Shown here: positions 1-8,106 of the stretch, one piece after another | Numbering within the stretch: the first letter of the stretch is position 1 | Layout: every line of letters starts with the position of its first letter | Origin: Candidatus Kapaibacterium sp. | GTDB taxonomy: Bacteria > Bacteroidota > Ignavibacteria > Kapaibacteriales > UBA4661 | Length of the DNA: 64,000 nt | Assembly: GCA_025455065.1 (NCBI GenBank) | Contig: JALONG010000025.1 | Coordinates: 1-64,000, forward strand | Direction of reading: 5' to 3' | The notes under the pieces: model-generated | Database searches by the model: none | Told to the model about the DNA's origin: nothing | Seen by the model: only the letters and a program-made list of their open reading frames with translations | Made by a program: the position numbers and the translations under genes

Positions 1-116
1 CCTTTCAAAGGTTCGTGGTTGAATCCTGAAAGTTCGCGCTTCTTTCGGGTTTTTTCAAATTTTTTTTGCTTGCAAAGAACTGTCAAAACTACTGTAAAAA
101 CTAAATAAACACAGCA
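1..116. other. Intergenic tail with a small hairpin and T-tracts
   Basis: No gene is visible. An imperfect inverted repeat (CTTTCA near position 3 pairing with TGAAAG near position 27) is followed by T-rich stretches at about 49-68. It could be the 3' end of a transcript entering from outside the window. It lacks the conserved T-loop bases of a tRNA. Confidence 0.3.
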
Positions 117-1937
117 CTAGTGCCTGATTTGTACTTTTCTCGTATCAACTGCTCCTTGAGAAGTCATCACAAGCACATACAAGCCCTCAGGCACACCTCC
201 TACATCCAACGCAATTTCCCGCTTTCCACGCTCCAAAATGCTCGTTGTTTGCAAAACAGACTGACCAAGCGAATTCACTAATGAGACGGTTATCACACTG
301 TTTTCTACCACATCAATTCCACATTTCAAAACATTGTTTGTAATGGGATTCGGGCGGAGTTCCGCAATGATAAATCGTGGGGATTTGGAATAAAAACGCG
401 CCTGCTCGCCGCCTGCTTGATTACCCAGAACCCGCACAAAACCTTGTGCTATTGATGGTATGTATTGCACACCCGACTGTGGCTCTATGCGTAAGGTTAC
501 GTTTGTTGCCGTATCGTTTCCAACAGTGGCACGAAAGAGAAGTGTTGTTCGCACGGTATCGTTACCGTTTTGAAGAGGTAAGCGCAGAGGAATTACACGT
601 ATGCCGCTTTGTACCGTGCCCCGCGGTGTTTGCCCGATAGGCTCAAGCATAGTTGCATTTACCGATAACGAAAGTGGCAATGCACTTGTGTCAATAACCG
701 AACGTGCGCGAAGCCCCGTGATTGTGATGGGTATGCGGACGGTGTCGCCTACTTTGGCTTGGAGGGTTGGTAAAACCGAACGTAAACTTACTCGCGGCAC
801 TTGAAATCGTAGAATACCGTTTTTTACCTGTAATCCATATCGGATATTTTCCGTATTGTTCAAATTTGCATATAAAACGGAGTCCGTTGTGAATGTAAAT
901 CCTGGAATCGTGTCCGAGATTGGGGCTTTGATAGTGCATAAAACCCATATCCCTCTAACATTACTAAATGGCACAGGCACACCAACCCGCAAAGAGGTGC
1001 TTGTACCGACATTGGTACGGCTAATAATGCGCTTGATTTGCTCAGGGCGAATGGTATCGGTGAGCGGATTTTCTATTTGATAGTCAAGAAATTGAATATC
1101 TTCAAAAAACGTAGTATCGTAGATGATATTTGCAGTGGCAGTGTACGTGTTGTAGAAAAGTCTTTCGGGAAAAGTGTTATTCCAAAGGAGCGGGAAGGCT
1201 ATCTTTTTCCTGATTTGCGCTGGGTCAAAAATAATGGTTGTATCTTGAGAATAGAGAAGAAATGTAGGATTTAGATCTGTATCACCAATAGCAATTCCAT
1301 TAACGAAACTACCTATCAATTCCCCCGTTTTCCTTGTATTATTCCTAAATGAGCGATAATTGTTATCTTCAATAATACGAGTTAGTCCCCTTTGCCTTTC
1401 AAAACCTAATGCCCTGTAAATACTGGAACCAAAGAATGGTGAACTTGATGTATGACCAATAAATAATGACGTATCTGTTTTAACAAAGGTATTTTCAAAC
1501 CTGTTCATTATATCCCCGCCATTTAGACCAGTTGCCTTCAAAGAAGATGCTTGAAACATTGTCCAAGGTCTTGACTGCAAAGCAGGTACACTGTCATTCG
1601 TCCAAGCCTGAAATAATTCTTCACCATTTGTCGCACTCCAAACATAAATACTTGAATCTGTAGCACGTTCATAGCGGATGTTGTTATCGAAGGTACTCAA
1701 AACTTTTGTATACCTGTTACCCTGTACAATCGTGTCTCCTACTACTATTTCATATACTCGAAATGTTCTTTGCTGGCTGCTGGAAAACACATAATCGTAT
1801 AGCCTATAGACCCACCTATTTCCCACAACAAGCGACTTCATTGGCAGGCGCACAGAATCTCGTTGTGCGAAAAGATTCGGTATAGTGCAGCAAAAAAATG
1901 TGGCACTAAGTATCAGGAAAATGACTGGAAGGCTCAT
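117..1937 (-). CDS. Secreted protein with T9SS type A sorting domain
   Basis: Predicted secreted or surface-attached protein of 606 residues. The N-terminus is a hydrophobic signal sequence ending in NLFAQ. The last ~85 residues form a typical type IX secretion C-terminal domain: RPNPITNN, then SLGQSV, then GLYVLVM and a terminal KVQIRH. Before it, about residues 360-490 look like an all-beta Ig- or cohesin-like module (GDTVRIPITITG). The large middle region is not recognised. In the T9SS the sorting domain is read by the outer-membrane machinery and normally removed. The ATG at 1937 was chosen because an upstream GTG at 1973 (adding MRVSLTLKYLVS) lies inside a repeated hairpin; the GTG would, however, supply the positive charges usual in a signal peptide. 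The specific function is unknown. Confidence 0.8.
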   Translation of the reverse strand: MSLPVIFLILSATFFCCTIPNLFAQRDSVRLPMKSLVVGNRWVYRLYDYVFSSSQQRTFRVYEIVVGDTIVQGNRYTKVLSTFDNNIRYERATDSSIYVWSATNGEELFQAWTNDSVPALQSRPWTMFQASSLKATGLNGGDIMNRFENTFVKTDTSLFIGHTSSSPFFGSSIYRALGFERQRGLTRIIEDNNYRSFRNNTRKTGELIGSFVNGIAIGDTDLNPTFLLYSQDTTIIFDPAQIRKKIAFPLLWNNTFPERLFYNTYTATANIIYDTTFFEDIQFLDYQIENPLTDTIRPEQIKRIISRTNVGTSTSLRVGVPVPFSNVRGIWVLCTIKAPISDTIPGFTFTTDSVLYANLNNTENIRYGLQVKNGILRFQVPRVSLRSVLPTLQAKVGDTVRIPITITGLRARSVIDTSALPLSLSVNATMLEPIGQTPRGTVQSGIRVIPLRLPLQNGNDTVRTTLLFRATVGNDTATNVTLRIEPQSGVQYIPSIAQGFVRVLGNQAGGEQARFYSKSPRFIIAELRPNPITNNVLKCGIDVVENSVITVSLVNSLGQSVLQTTSILERGKREIALDVGGVPEGLYVLVMTSQGAVDTRKVQIRH

Positions 1938-1960
1938 GGAAACAAGATATTTGAGTGTTA

Positions 1961-1990
1961 GTGAGACTCTCACTTTCAGGCGAGAGCCTC
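1961..1990. repeat. GTGAGRCTCTCAC hairpin, copy 1
   Basis: GTGAGACTCTCAC is followed after six bases by a second arm, GCGAGAGCCTC, that pairs with it with one wobble. The element lies between two minus-strand genes. A second copy of the same design is at 20584-20614. There is no T-run, so it is not an obvious terminator. Confidence 0.5.
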
Positions 1991-2011
1991 AAGCGTATCA
2001 TATTTTGCCTA

Positions 2012-2734
2012 TTACCCCGCCGAAATATTCATCCGCCCAACAACATCCTTAATCGTCGAAGCGACAATCGTATCAATCACCTTATCCAATGCCGAAAAAT
2101 CGGGCTGCTTCGTATTGACCATGCGGAAAAGAATATCCACTCCCAGCACATCCAAACAATCGCGTAATTTCTTGTTGTCCGGCGTAAAAATCCACAGCGC
2201 AGGGCGCGTGTGAACGTGTTTCCGCGTAGAATCGCCGTCGTGTTCGTAAAAAAGCGCGAATTTTTTGCCTTTGAATTCTGTGACATAGACAGGGCTTGTG
2301 AGCGTGTCTGGCTCAATACCAAGAGGTTCGGGCTTTTCTTCCGTCCATGTTACTTGGTTTGCTTTTGTGGCAAGTGCGAGTGCTTCCACAACTTTGTCCA
2401 ATTGCTTCGCAACCTCACTCCGCGACCAGATTTTGACAATGTGATAGAGTTTGTCCATATTTGGCGAGTTCGGAAAATCACCGATAAATGCACCCTTTTC
2501 ATCCAAAAAACGAATACGATGCACCGTCTCGCTGTCCGCTTTGTAGGGCGGCATACGCTCTTCAAAAAAGAGAAGATTGCGGTCTTTGAAGCGCGTAAAA
2601 TAGGGCTTTTCCACAATACTTTCCGGCTCTAAATCCGCATATTTACTCAGCTCGTGGACTTCCCATGTCAGTTTTTGTTCGCGTGTCAGGTCTATCAATG
2701 TTTGAATGACCTGAGCATACATCAAATCAACCAT
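2012..2734 (-). CDS. Uncharacterised protein with an internal duplication
   Basis: A 240-residue protein of unknown function. The two halves resemble each other. Each has a helical opening (LIDLTREQ; VVEALALATKANQ), then a TWE or TWTEEKP segment, then PYFTRFKDRNLLFFEE against PVYVTEFKGKKFALFYE, then a segment with a short strand (RIRFLDEKG; ALWIFTPDNKK) and a helix. This points to tandem duplication of a ~100-residue alpha/beta fold. It follows sppA on the same strand. ATG 2734 begins 36 bases after the sppA stop. A longer reading from ATG 2854 would overlap sppA by 85 bases and add a hydrophobic stretch ending in MYAQ, which would make the protein exported; the choice is uncertain. Confidence 0.6.
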   Translation of the reverse strand: MVDLMYAQVIQTLIDLTREQKLTWEVHELSKYADLEPESIVEKPYFTRFKDRNLLFFEERMPPYKADSETVHRIRFLDEKGAFIGDFPNSPNMDKLYHIVKIWSRSEVAKQLDKVVEALALATKANQVTWTEEKPEPLGIEPDTLTSPVYVTEFKGKKFALFYEHDGDSTRKHVHTRPALWIFTPDNKKLRDCLDVLGVDILFRMVNTKQPDFSALDKVIDTIVASTIKDVVGRMNISAG

Positions 2735-2769
2735 TGTGGTCAAAAGAAAAATTAAAAGGAGAATGATAG

Positions 2770-4920
2770 TTATCGAATATCGGGAACAGCAGGAAGCGCC
2801 ATAAGTACACGCTCCTCGGGGTTTATTGCCGCAAGTTCCAGCAAATACATACATTGACGGCGAACATTCTCCGGCATTGCTTTCCAGAACGGATTTTTTG
2901 CCAACATTTCCGCTTCAATTCCGGAACGCAATTTTGCAAGTGTATTTGTCCGTGCTTCCTCTTCATCGTCATCATCTAAAAGGCGCTTAAAAAGACGCTC
3001 AAAGCGGTTTGATTCGCTCGTCGGATAGCGCTTAATTGCCACTTTATTACCTTCGGGAATACCGATGCGGCGCTTTGCGATGCCGATAGCGGTGTACAAG
3101 CCTCCAAGCGTGTCGGCAAGCCCACGTTCACGTGCGGCAGCGCCTGTCCAAACGCGCCCTTTTGCCAATGCGCGTGTTTCCTCGAATGTTTTGTGGCGGC
3201 TATCCGCGACACGCTGCACAAAATTACGATAAATTTTCTCGCTTTGTTGGTGAATCCGTGCGCGGTCTGCATCGGTAAGACGCAATGCGGGGTCGTAACC
3301 AACTGCCGACGGCGTTGTCGCAACGGTATCCACCGAAACGCCGATATTATCTAGCAATTTCGTGGCATTTGGTAGCAGCATCAGCAGCCCGATTGAGCCG
3401 GTAATGGTGTTCGGATGCGCAATAATTGTATCACACCCCATTGCCATATAATACCCGCCGGAAGCCGCTACGTCGCTCATCGAAGCATAAACGGGCTTTG
3501 TTTTTGACGTTTTGCGAAGTTCTTCCCACATTTCATCCGACGCAAAAGACGAGCCGCCGGGCGAATCAATGCGCACAATGATTGCCTTCACTTTCTTGTT
3601 TTCACGCGCCTTGCGGAGGTCGCGGATAAATGCACTTGCGACAATCTGCCCTTCGTCATCACCACCTGCAACGATAGTACCGGAAGCGAAGATAATGGCG
3701 ATTTGCTTGTCGGAATCCGTTTTGTCAGATTCTTTATCGGATTCTCCCGCTTCGCGGTACGAATCGCTGTTCACATAGCGCCCAATGCTCACAAGGCGCA
3801 ATTTTTCTGATGATTCCGAGGATTCAGAAGATTTTTTATCGCTATTTTTCTTTGTCTTTTTGTCGGATTTATTCTCAGCATCACTCTTATTCGCGGCGAC
3901 AGCATCACCCTCCTCGCTTTTTTCACTTTTCTCGCTTTTTTCACTTTTCTCGCTATTTTCACTTTTTTCGCTATTCTCACTTTTCGCGTCTTTTTCACTT
4001 GATGGCGTAATTTTCGCTGAACCCTCATTGATTCTTGCTTTGATAGCATCTTTAAGGGAATTTTTCGAGCGAATACCGTCAATAAATCCTAACGCCAAGA
4101 GCGAATCCGATGTGTAAACACCACGTTTCAAAACGCTTTGCACGGCTTCGGGCTTCATGGAGCGCCCCTGAGATACCACGTTTACAAAATCGGCGGAACG
4201 TGCATCCAAAAGTTCGCGGAGTTCTTGTTTAGCGGGGTCGCTGTATTTGGTGCGGCTGTAAGGCTCAACGGCGGATTTGTATTCTTCAAACTGTTCCACA
4301 TAAAAATCCACACCAATTTTTTCCAATGTTCCTTTGAAAAACACACCCAAAACGCTGAAACCGTTCATTTCCAATAAGCCCTCCGACGGCATAAATACCG
4401 AATCGGCAACTGAAGCGAGGTAATAATCACGCTCCGCACCGTATTCAATGTGTGCATAGATAAATTTGCCCGAAGTCTTAAAATCTTGCAGAGCAGCGCG
4501 TATTTCTGCGAGTTTTGCGCCACCTGTACGAGTGCTGCCGTCGAGAAAAATACCGACAATATTTTCATCATCTTTCGCACGTTTTATGCCCGAAAGAATC
4601 TCAAAAAATGAGGCTTTTTGCTCAGAATTGGTAAAAAATGCAAACGGGTCATCGCTCACACGTTCTTCCACACCGCCTGAGAGCTTGATGTGTAGCACGG
4701 AATTGTTTTTCACTGTTGTTGAACGCTTGGTGTCAAAGGCGCTGCCCAACGAAACGGCAATACCGGCAATGAGTGCAAAAAAGCCAAAAATGATGACTAA
4801 AATAACCAACAACGGAATCCACCAACGCGAGCGCCGACGCTCATAGTAGCGCGGTTCGTAGCGCGGGTAGCGTGGATTTTGCGAGGGGTCTTGTGAATAG
4901 GGTGATTGAGGAGTATCCAT
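2770..4920 (-). CDS. sppA: Signal peptide peptidase SppA, long (67K) form
   Basis: A membrane-anchored Ser/Lys protease that digests leftover signal peptides on the outer side of the inner membrane. The 716-residue length and two-domain layout match the long SppA family. A Tyr/Arg-rich N-terminus precedes one membrane helix at about 34-60. The catalytic lysine is K215 in EEYKSAVEP, in the first domain. The nucleophile is S487 in AASGGYYMAMGCDT, in the second. Between the domains (about 308-404) sits an unusual low-complexity Ser/Glu/Lys linker built from SEK and SEN triplets and absent from textbook SppA. ATG 4920 was chosen because MDTPQ gives the expected short cytoplasmic tail; upstream in-frame codons (to 4995) look non-coding. 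The small duplicated protein follows 36 bases downstream. Confidence 0.93.
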   Translation of the reverse strand: MDTPQSPYSQDPSQNPRYPRYEPRYYERRRSRWWIPLLVILVIIFGFFALIAGIAVSLGSAFDTKRSTTVKNNSVLHIKLSGGVEERVSDDPFAFFTNSEQKASFFEILSGIKRAKDDENIVGIFLDGSTRTGGAKLAEIRAALQDFKTSGKFIYAHIEYGAERDYYLASVADSVFMPSEGLLEMNGFSVLGVFFKGTLEKIGVDFYVEQFEEYKSAVEPYSRTKYSDPAKQELRELLDARSADFVNVVSQGRSMKPEAVQSVLKRGVYTSDSLLALGFIDGIRSKNSLKDAIKARINEGSAKITPSSEKDAKSENSEKSENSEKSEKSEKSEKSEEGDAVAANKSDAENKSDKKTKKNSDKKSSESSESSEKLRLVSIGRYVNSDSYREAGESDKESDKTDSDKQIAIIFASGTIVAGGDDEGQIVASAFIRDLRKARENKKVKAIIVRIDSPGGSSFASDEMWEELRKTSKTKPVYASMSDVAASGGYYMAMGCDTIIAHPNTITGSIGLLMLLPNATKLLDNIGVSVDTVATTPSAVGYDPALRLTDADRARIHQQSEKIYRNFVQRVADSRHKTFEETRALAKGRVWTGAAARERGLADTLGGLYTAIGIAKRRIGIPEGNKVAIKRYPTSESNRFERLFKRLLDDDDEEEARTNTLAKLRSGIEAEMLAKNPFWKAMPENVRRQCMYLLELAAINPEERVLMALPAVPDIR
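3908..3990. repeat. Triplet-coded SEK tandem repeat inside sppA
   Basis: Nine-base units coding Ser-Glu-Lys, with SEN variants, are repeated about eight times in the inter-domain linker of sppA. Unit length is a multiple of three, so slippage would change linker length without breaking the frame. Confidence 0.75.
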
Positions 4921-5156
4921 AATGCAAAAAACGAGGTGAACAATGTTGTGAAAAAGGCGCACAGTCTTCGTTACAGCGCGATTCCTTCGTATCATGCTTT
5001 AACGGAACGTTGGGGGCAAAGTTACGCGGAAAATTCAATGTGGCAAGGAAAAACTTTTGGTCATTGATTGGTTTTTTTCGGGTAACCCGCATTGGAATCT
5101 CCACTGTCAGCCGCACGACCGCTACGAAGCGGTATAGCGAGGTAGAGCGCCCCTCA

Positions 5157-5207
5157 CTCAGCACTCAAAACTCAGCACTCAAAACTCAGCACTCAAAACT
5201 CAGCACT
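5157..5207. repeat. 14-bp tandem repeat (CTCAGCACTCAAAA)
   Basis: Three complete copies and a partial fourth lie head to tail. The array overlaps the 3' end of the following minus-strand oxidoreductase and supplies its last codons and its TGA stop (5193-5195). There are no spacers, so it is not a CRISPR array. Confidence 0.85.
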
Positions 5208-6296
5208 TCCCCTCCAAGCCTTCCAGCGCGTCAGCGCACACCACGCTGCGAGTGGCTTCGCTTCCTCAAAAAAATCCACAAGTGCTTCCGCACAGTATGG
5301 CGTGTAAACAGCACCTTTCGAGCCAAAACCGTTGAACACCGCACAACGCGGCTCTACGGGATGAACGCCCAGAATAGGCTTGCTGTCTTGTGCGGCGGGG
5401 CGCACACCGGCATCGTGGCGCAAAAGCGTCATCGGTACGGGAAAAATTTCTTGTGCTTGTGCGATGAGTGCCGATGCGGTGTTTGGGGTGGGCGTGTCAT
5501 CCAATTCTTCCCACGAATAACTTGCACCGATGCGAAGCGTAGAATTGTCCAAAGGCAGCACAAACACACCATGTACGAGCATTTCTTCCGGCACACGCTC
5601 TGCCTGCACGGTCAGTAATTCACCTTTGGCAGGTGAAAGCGGTAAATCCTTCCAAAGCGAGGTTTCAAGCGTTTTCCAGCCGTTTGCGAAAATAATGTGT
5701 TGTGCGGAAAAACATTCAGTTTCGGTTTCTACGATAACAGATTCGCTTGAAAATATCGTGCTTTCGCTGTTGTACGTCTCATTTCGCAAGCACCCTTCCG
5801 CCTCAAGCCAAGTACGCAAAGTGCGAACAAGCTGCTCCACGTCCAGATGCCATGCTCCGTAGCGAATACCACCGTGTTGTTGGCGAATGTCCCCGCTAAT
5901 ACTCTCTTGCGGCAGATATTCCGCAAACGTCAGTGTGGAAGCGCGTTTTGAGAACCATAAGTCTCGTTCTTCAGTATCGGTAAAAAGCCGCAGCGCGGTA
6001 ATTTCCCGCAAGAATGTTTTCCCGAACTGCCGTTCAAGCGTAGAATAGGCTTTGAGGGCAGATTCCATCACGCTTTGACTATCCCAAAATGGCGAGAAAC
6101 GTTTTCCCGTAATCGGGTTGATAATTCCGGCACTGATACGGGAAGCGTTGCTTTTATGCGGTGTGTCAAGCAGCAGGAAGCGCTTTCCGCGTGTATGCAG
6201 CATCCACGCGAGCATACACCCTGCTAAACCGCCGCCGATGATGATATAATCGGTTGTGGTGATGCGGGGCGGCGAAAGGAAAGAAATATTTTTCAT
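5193..6296 (-). CDS. FAD-dependent oxidoreductase (DadA/glycine oxidase-like)
   Basis: A 367-residue flavoprotein of the DAO superfamily, probably oxidising an amino acid or related amine. The N-terminus carries the dinucleotide-binding fingerprint YIIIGGGLAGCMLAW with the strand-end acidic residue in FLLLD. NPITGKR (about residue 56) and the C-terminal segment DAGVRPAAQDSKPILG to FNGFGSKGAVYTPYCA are the substrate/FAD-closing motifs seen in this family. There is no signal peptide, so it should be cytoplasmic. The substrate cannot be read from sequence. It is divergent from the XdhC gene, with a 72-base shared promoter region. Its last codons fall in a 14-bp tandem repeat, so the C-terminus may have been reshaped by the repeat. 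Confidence 0.82.
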   Translation of the reverse strand: MKNISFLSPPRITTTDYIIIGGGLAGCMLAWMLHTRGKRFLLLDTPHKSNASRISAGIINPITGKRFSPFWDSQSVMESALKAYSTLERQFGKTFLREITALRLFTDTEERDLWFSKRASTLTFAEYLPQESISGDIRQQHGGIRYGAWHLDVEQLVRTLRTWLEAEGCLRNETYNSESTIFSSESVIVETETECFSAQHIIFANGWKTLETSLWKDLPLSPAKGELLTVQAERVPEEMLVHGVFVLPLDNSTLRIGASYSWEELDDTPTPNTASALIAQAQEIFPVPMTLLRHDAGVRPAAQDSKPILGVHPVEPRCAVFNGFGSKGAVYTPYCAEALVDFFEEAKPLAAWCALTRWKAWRGSAEF

Positions 6297-6368
6297 GCCT
6301 CGAAATTACGACGTTTGTGCGTATATTGTGCAAGAAATGTGCAGCATCATTTCACTTGTCCTTGCATT

Positions 6369-7544
6369 ATGAACGATTTACAACGGGTGATAACAAGTCT
6401 GGAAAAGCGCAATGAACCTTGCGTCATGGCAACGGTTGTTCATACCGAAGGTTCGACCTATCGCCGAGCGGGGGCGCGAATGGTGATTTTCCGTGATAGC
6501 AGTTCCGAAGGCGCTATTAGCGGCGGTTGTCTGGAAAGTGATGTTATCGAAAATAGTACCAGCGTGTTTGACAATGGCGTGCCGAAACTTCTTCGCTACG
6601 ATGCGCTTTCTGACGATGATGACCCGATTTTTGGCTTGGGAATGGGCTGCAACGGCATTACGACGGTCTTTCTGGAACGTTTGAGTGGAAAAGATGATAT
6701 TTTTTGTCAAACAGTCCGTTCTTTCTTCAATAACCGTCAAAGCGGCGTAATTGCTACGGTGTACGATATTGAGCCGCAGAATGCACTACCAAACTCGCCC
6801 TTATTGGACGGACATCTATTGGACGGGAATCGGTTGTTCCTGCTTTCCGGCGATGAAGCAAATGATAATTTTGGCGAACCCCCGCTTGCGGAGCGTTTGA
6901 GAGAAAATGTCTGGAATGCCGCATTACCACTGCTTTCCGGCGGAAAACCGCAGCAACTCACGGTGGATGACGAACAAGCCCGTATTTCCCTTGTTCTTGA
7001 GCCTGTGCAGCCGCTTCAAGAGTTGCTCGTTTGGGGAGCGGGATATGATGCGATTCCGCTTGCGCACTACGCTTCCATGCTGGGTTGGCGAGTAACAATA
7101 GCCGACCATCGTCCGGCATATCTTTCGGAGGAGCGTTTTGGCGAAAATGCCCGTTTGATGCGTACACGCCGCGAAACTATTCAGGAAACTGCACAAAACC
7201 TTGCTTCAAAGGACATTCATCGGAACACGGCGGTTGTGATTATGACGCACAATCTGGCGCTTGATGCTGCTGCGCTCCAAGCCGCATTAGGCTCTGAGGC
7301 AGGTTACATCGGACTTTTGGGACCGAAGCCACGTTTGACAAAAATTCTGACGCTGCTCCGCGAACAAGGTTTTGCGCCGACAAAAGCAGCATTACAGCGC
7401 CTCCACAGCCCGATTGGTCTGGACATCGGTTCGGAAACGGCGGAAGAAGTTGCGTTGTCAATCGTTTCAGAGATTCAAGCCGTGATGAATACACGCTCTG
7501 CGGGCTTTTTGACAAAACGCAAGCAAGGTAAAATTCATGAATAA
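6369..7544 (+). CDS. XdhC/CoxI family molybdoenzyme maturation protein
   Basis: XdhC-type proteins bind molybdenum cofactor and help make it sulfurated before insertion into xanthine dehydrogenase-like enzymes. This 391-residue protein has both family domains. The N-terminal XdhC_CoxI domain carries GSTYRRAGARMV and GAISGGCLESDV. The C-terminal Rossmann-type domain carries LLVWGAGYDAIPLA, YIGLLGPKPR and SPIGLDIGSETAEEVA. ATG 6369 is preferred over the longer frame from 6315 because homology begins at MNDLQRV. The molybdoenzyme is not nearby, but a ModA-like binding protein lies 560 bases downstream, which fits a molybdenum theme. Confidence 0.88.
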   Translation: MNDLQRVITSLEKRNEPCVMATVVHTEGSTYRRAGARMVIFRDSSSEGAISGGCLESDVIENSTSVFDNGVPKLLRYDALSDDDDPIFGLGMGCNGITTVFLERLSGKDDIFCQTVRSFFNNRQSGVIATVYDIEPQNALPNSPLLDGHLLDGNRLFLLSGDEANDNFGEPPLAERLRENVWNAALPLLSGGKPQQLTVDDEQARISLVLEPVQPLQELLVWGAGYDAIPLAHYASMLGWRVTIADHRPAYLSEERFGENARLMRTRRETIQETAQNLASKDIHRNTAVVIMTHNLALDAAALQAALGSEAGYIGLLGPKPRLTKILTLLREQGFAPTKAALQRLHSPIGLDIGSETAEEVALSIVSEIQAVMNTRSAGFLTKRKQGKIHE

Positions 7545-7552
7545 TTCAAATT

Positions 7553-7610
7553 TGAGTTAAAACTTGTGATAAAATCAGGCTTCAGTGGCACAGACACTCT
7601 TGTCTGTGCG
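7553..7610. repeat. Dispersed palindromic element, short copy
   Basis: A 9-bp perfect inverted repeat, GCACAGACA / TGTCTGTGC (7588-7596 and 7601-7609), with a 4-base loop. It is preceded by GGCTTCAGTG and TTGAGTT. The same ordered block recurs at about 21156-21217. Here the outer ATACCAA ends are not preserved, so it looks like a decayed copy. Confidence 0.7.
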
Positions 7611-7679
7611 GTAAGAATGAGCGAAAATCATTATCGAAGACCTTAAAAACCTTCTCTAACCCCTTATCCCCTCAAAGTC

Positions 7680-8105
7680 ATGGTTGAAGTTCTTGACCTC
7701 CGTGTTGAAAAAGATTTTATCGAAGTTCCACTGTTTATGTGGAGCGTTCGCGCCGGAAGACCTGTCAATGCTGACGATACGGTCGAAAAAACCCTCCGCG
7801 TTCCGGCTGACCTTGTGCCGCACCCGCGCAACTGCTATTTGCTGCGCGTTGTGGGCAATTCTATGGAAAAAGCGCATATTTTGGACGGCGATTTGATAAT
7901 CGTGGACCATGCCGCAGAGCCGCGCCACAACAACATTGTCGTGGCAAGCGTCAATGGCGATATGACCGTCAAGCGCCTTTTTGCCGTCGGAAAACGTATC
8001 ATGCTTTTGCCTGAAAACCCTGATTTCAAGCCGATTGTTGTTGGTGAATTTGACCATTTTGTGATTCACGGCGTTGTTTCGGGTGTGTTTCGCAATGTGC
8101 AGTAA
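7680..8105 (+). CDS. umuD: UmuD-like S24 self-cleaving protease, orphan
   Basis: A small member of the LexA/UmuD S24 family. UmuD is cleaved in the SOS response and its short form joins UmuC as DNA polymerase V. The 141-residue protein has the Ser/Lys dyad at the expected places: S61 in VVGNSMEKA with GDLIIVD after it, and K98 in MTVKRLF. The likely self-cleavage bond is A25-G26 in SVRAGRP, equivalent to the UmuD Cys24-Gly25 site. No helix-turn-helix is present, which argues against LexA. No umuC or other Y-family polymerase gene is adjacent; the next gene is modA-like. It may serve a umuC elsewhere or have another role. Confidence 0.85.
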   Translation: MVEVLDLRVEKDFIEVPLFMWSVRAGRPVNADDTVEKTLRVPADLVPHPRNCYLLRVVGNSMEKAHILDGDLIIVDHAAEPRHNNIVVASVNGDMTVKRLFAVGKRIMLLPENPDFKPIVVGEFDHFVIHGVVSGVFRNVQ

Positions 8106-8106
8106 G

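Noticed and set aside
1-50. Possible tRNA T-arm at the left edge
   Set aside because: The loop lacks the invariant TTC and A bases and the flanking stems do not pair; only a simple hairpin remains.
3785-4117. Plus-strand frame with repeated Ser-Leu-Phe
   Set aside because: It is the antisense of the SEK-coding linker of sppA.
5157-5207. CRISPR-like array
   Set aside because: The repeats are directly adjacent, with no spacers and no cas genes.
7680-8105. Identification as LexA
   Set aside because: There is no N-terminal helix-turn-helix domain; length and cleavage position fit UmuD.
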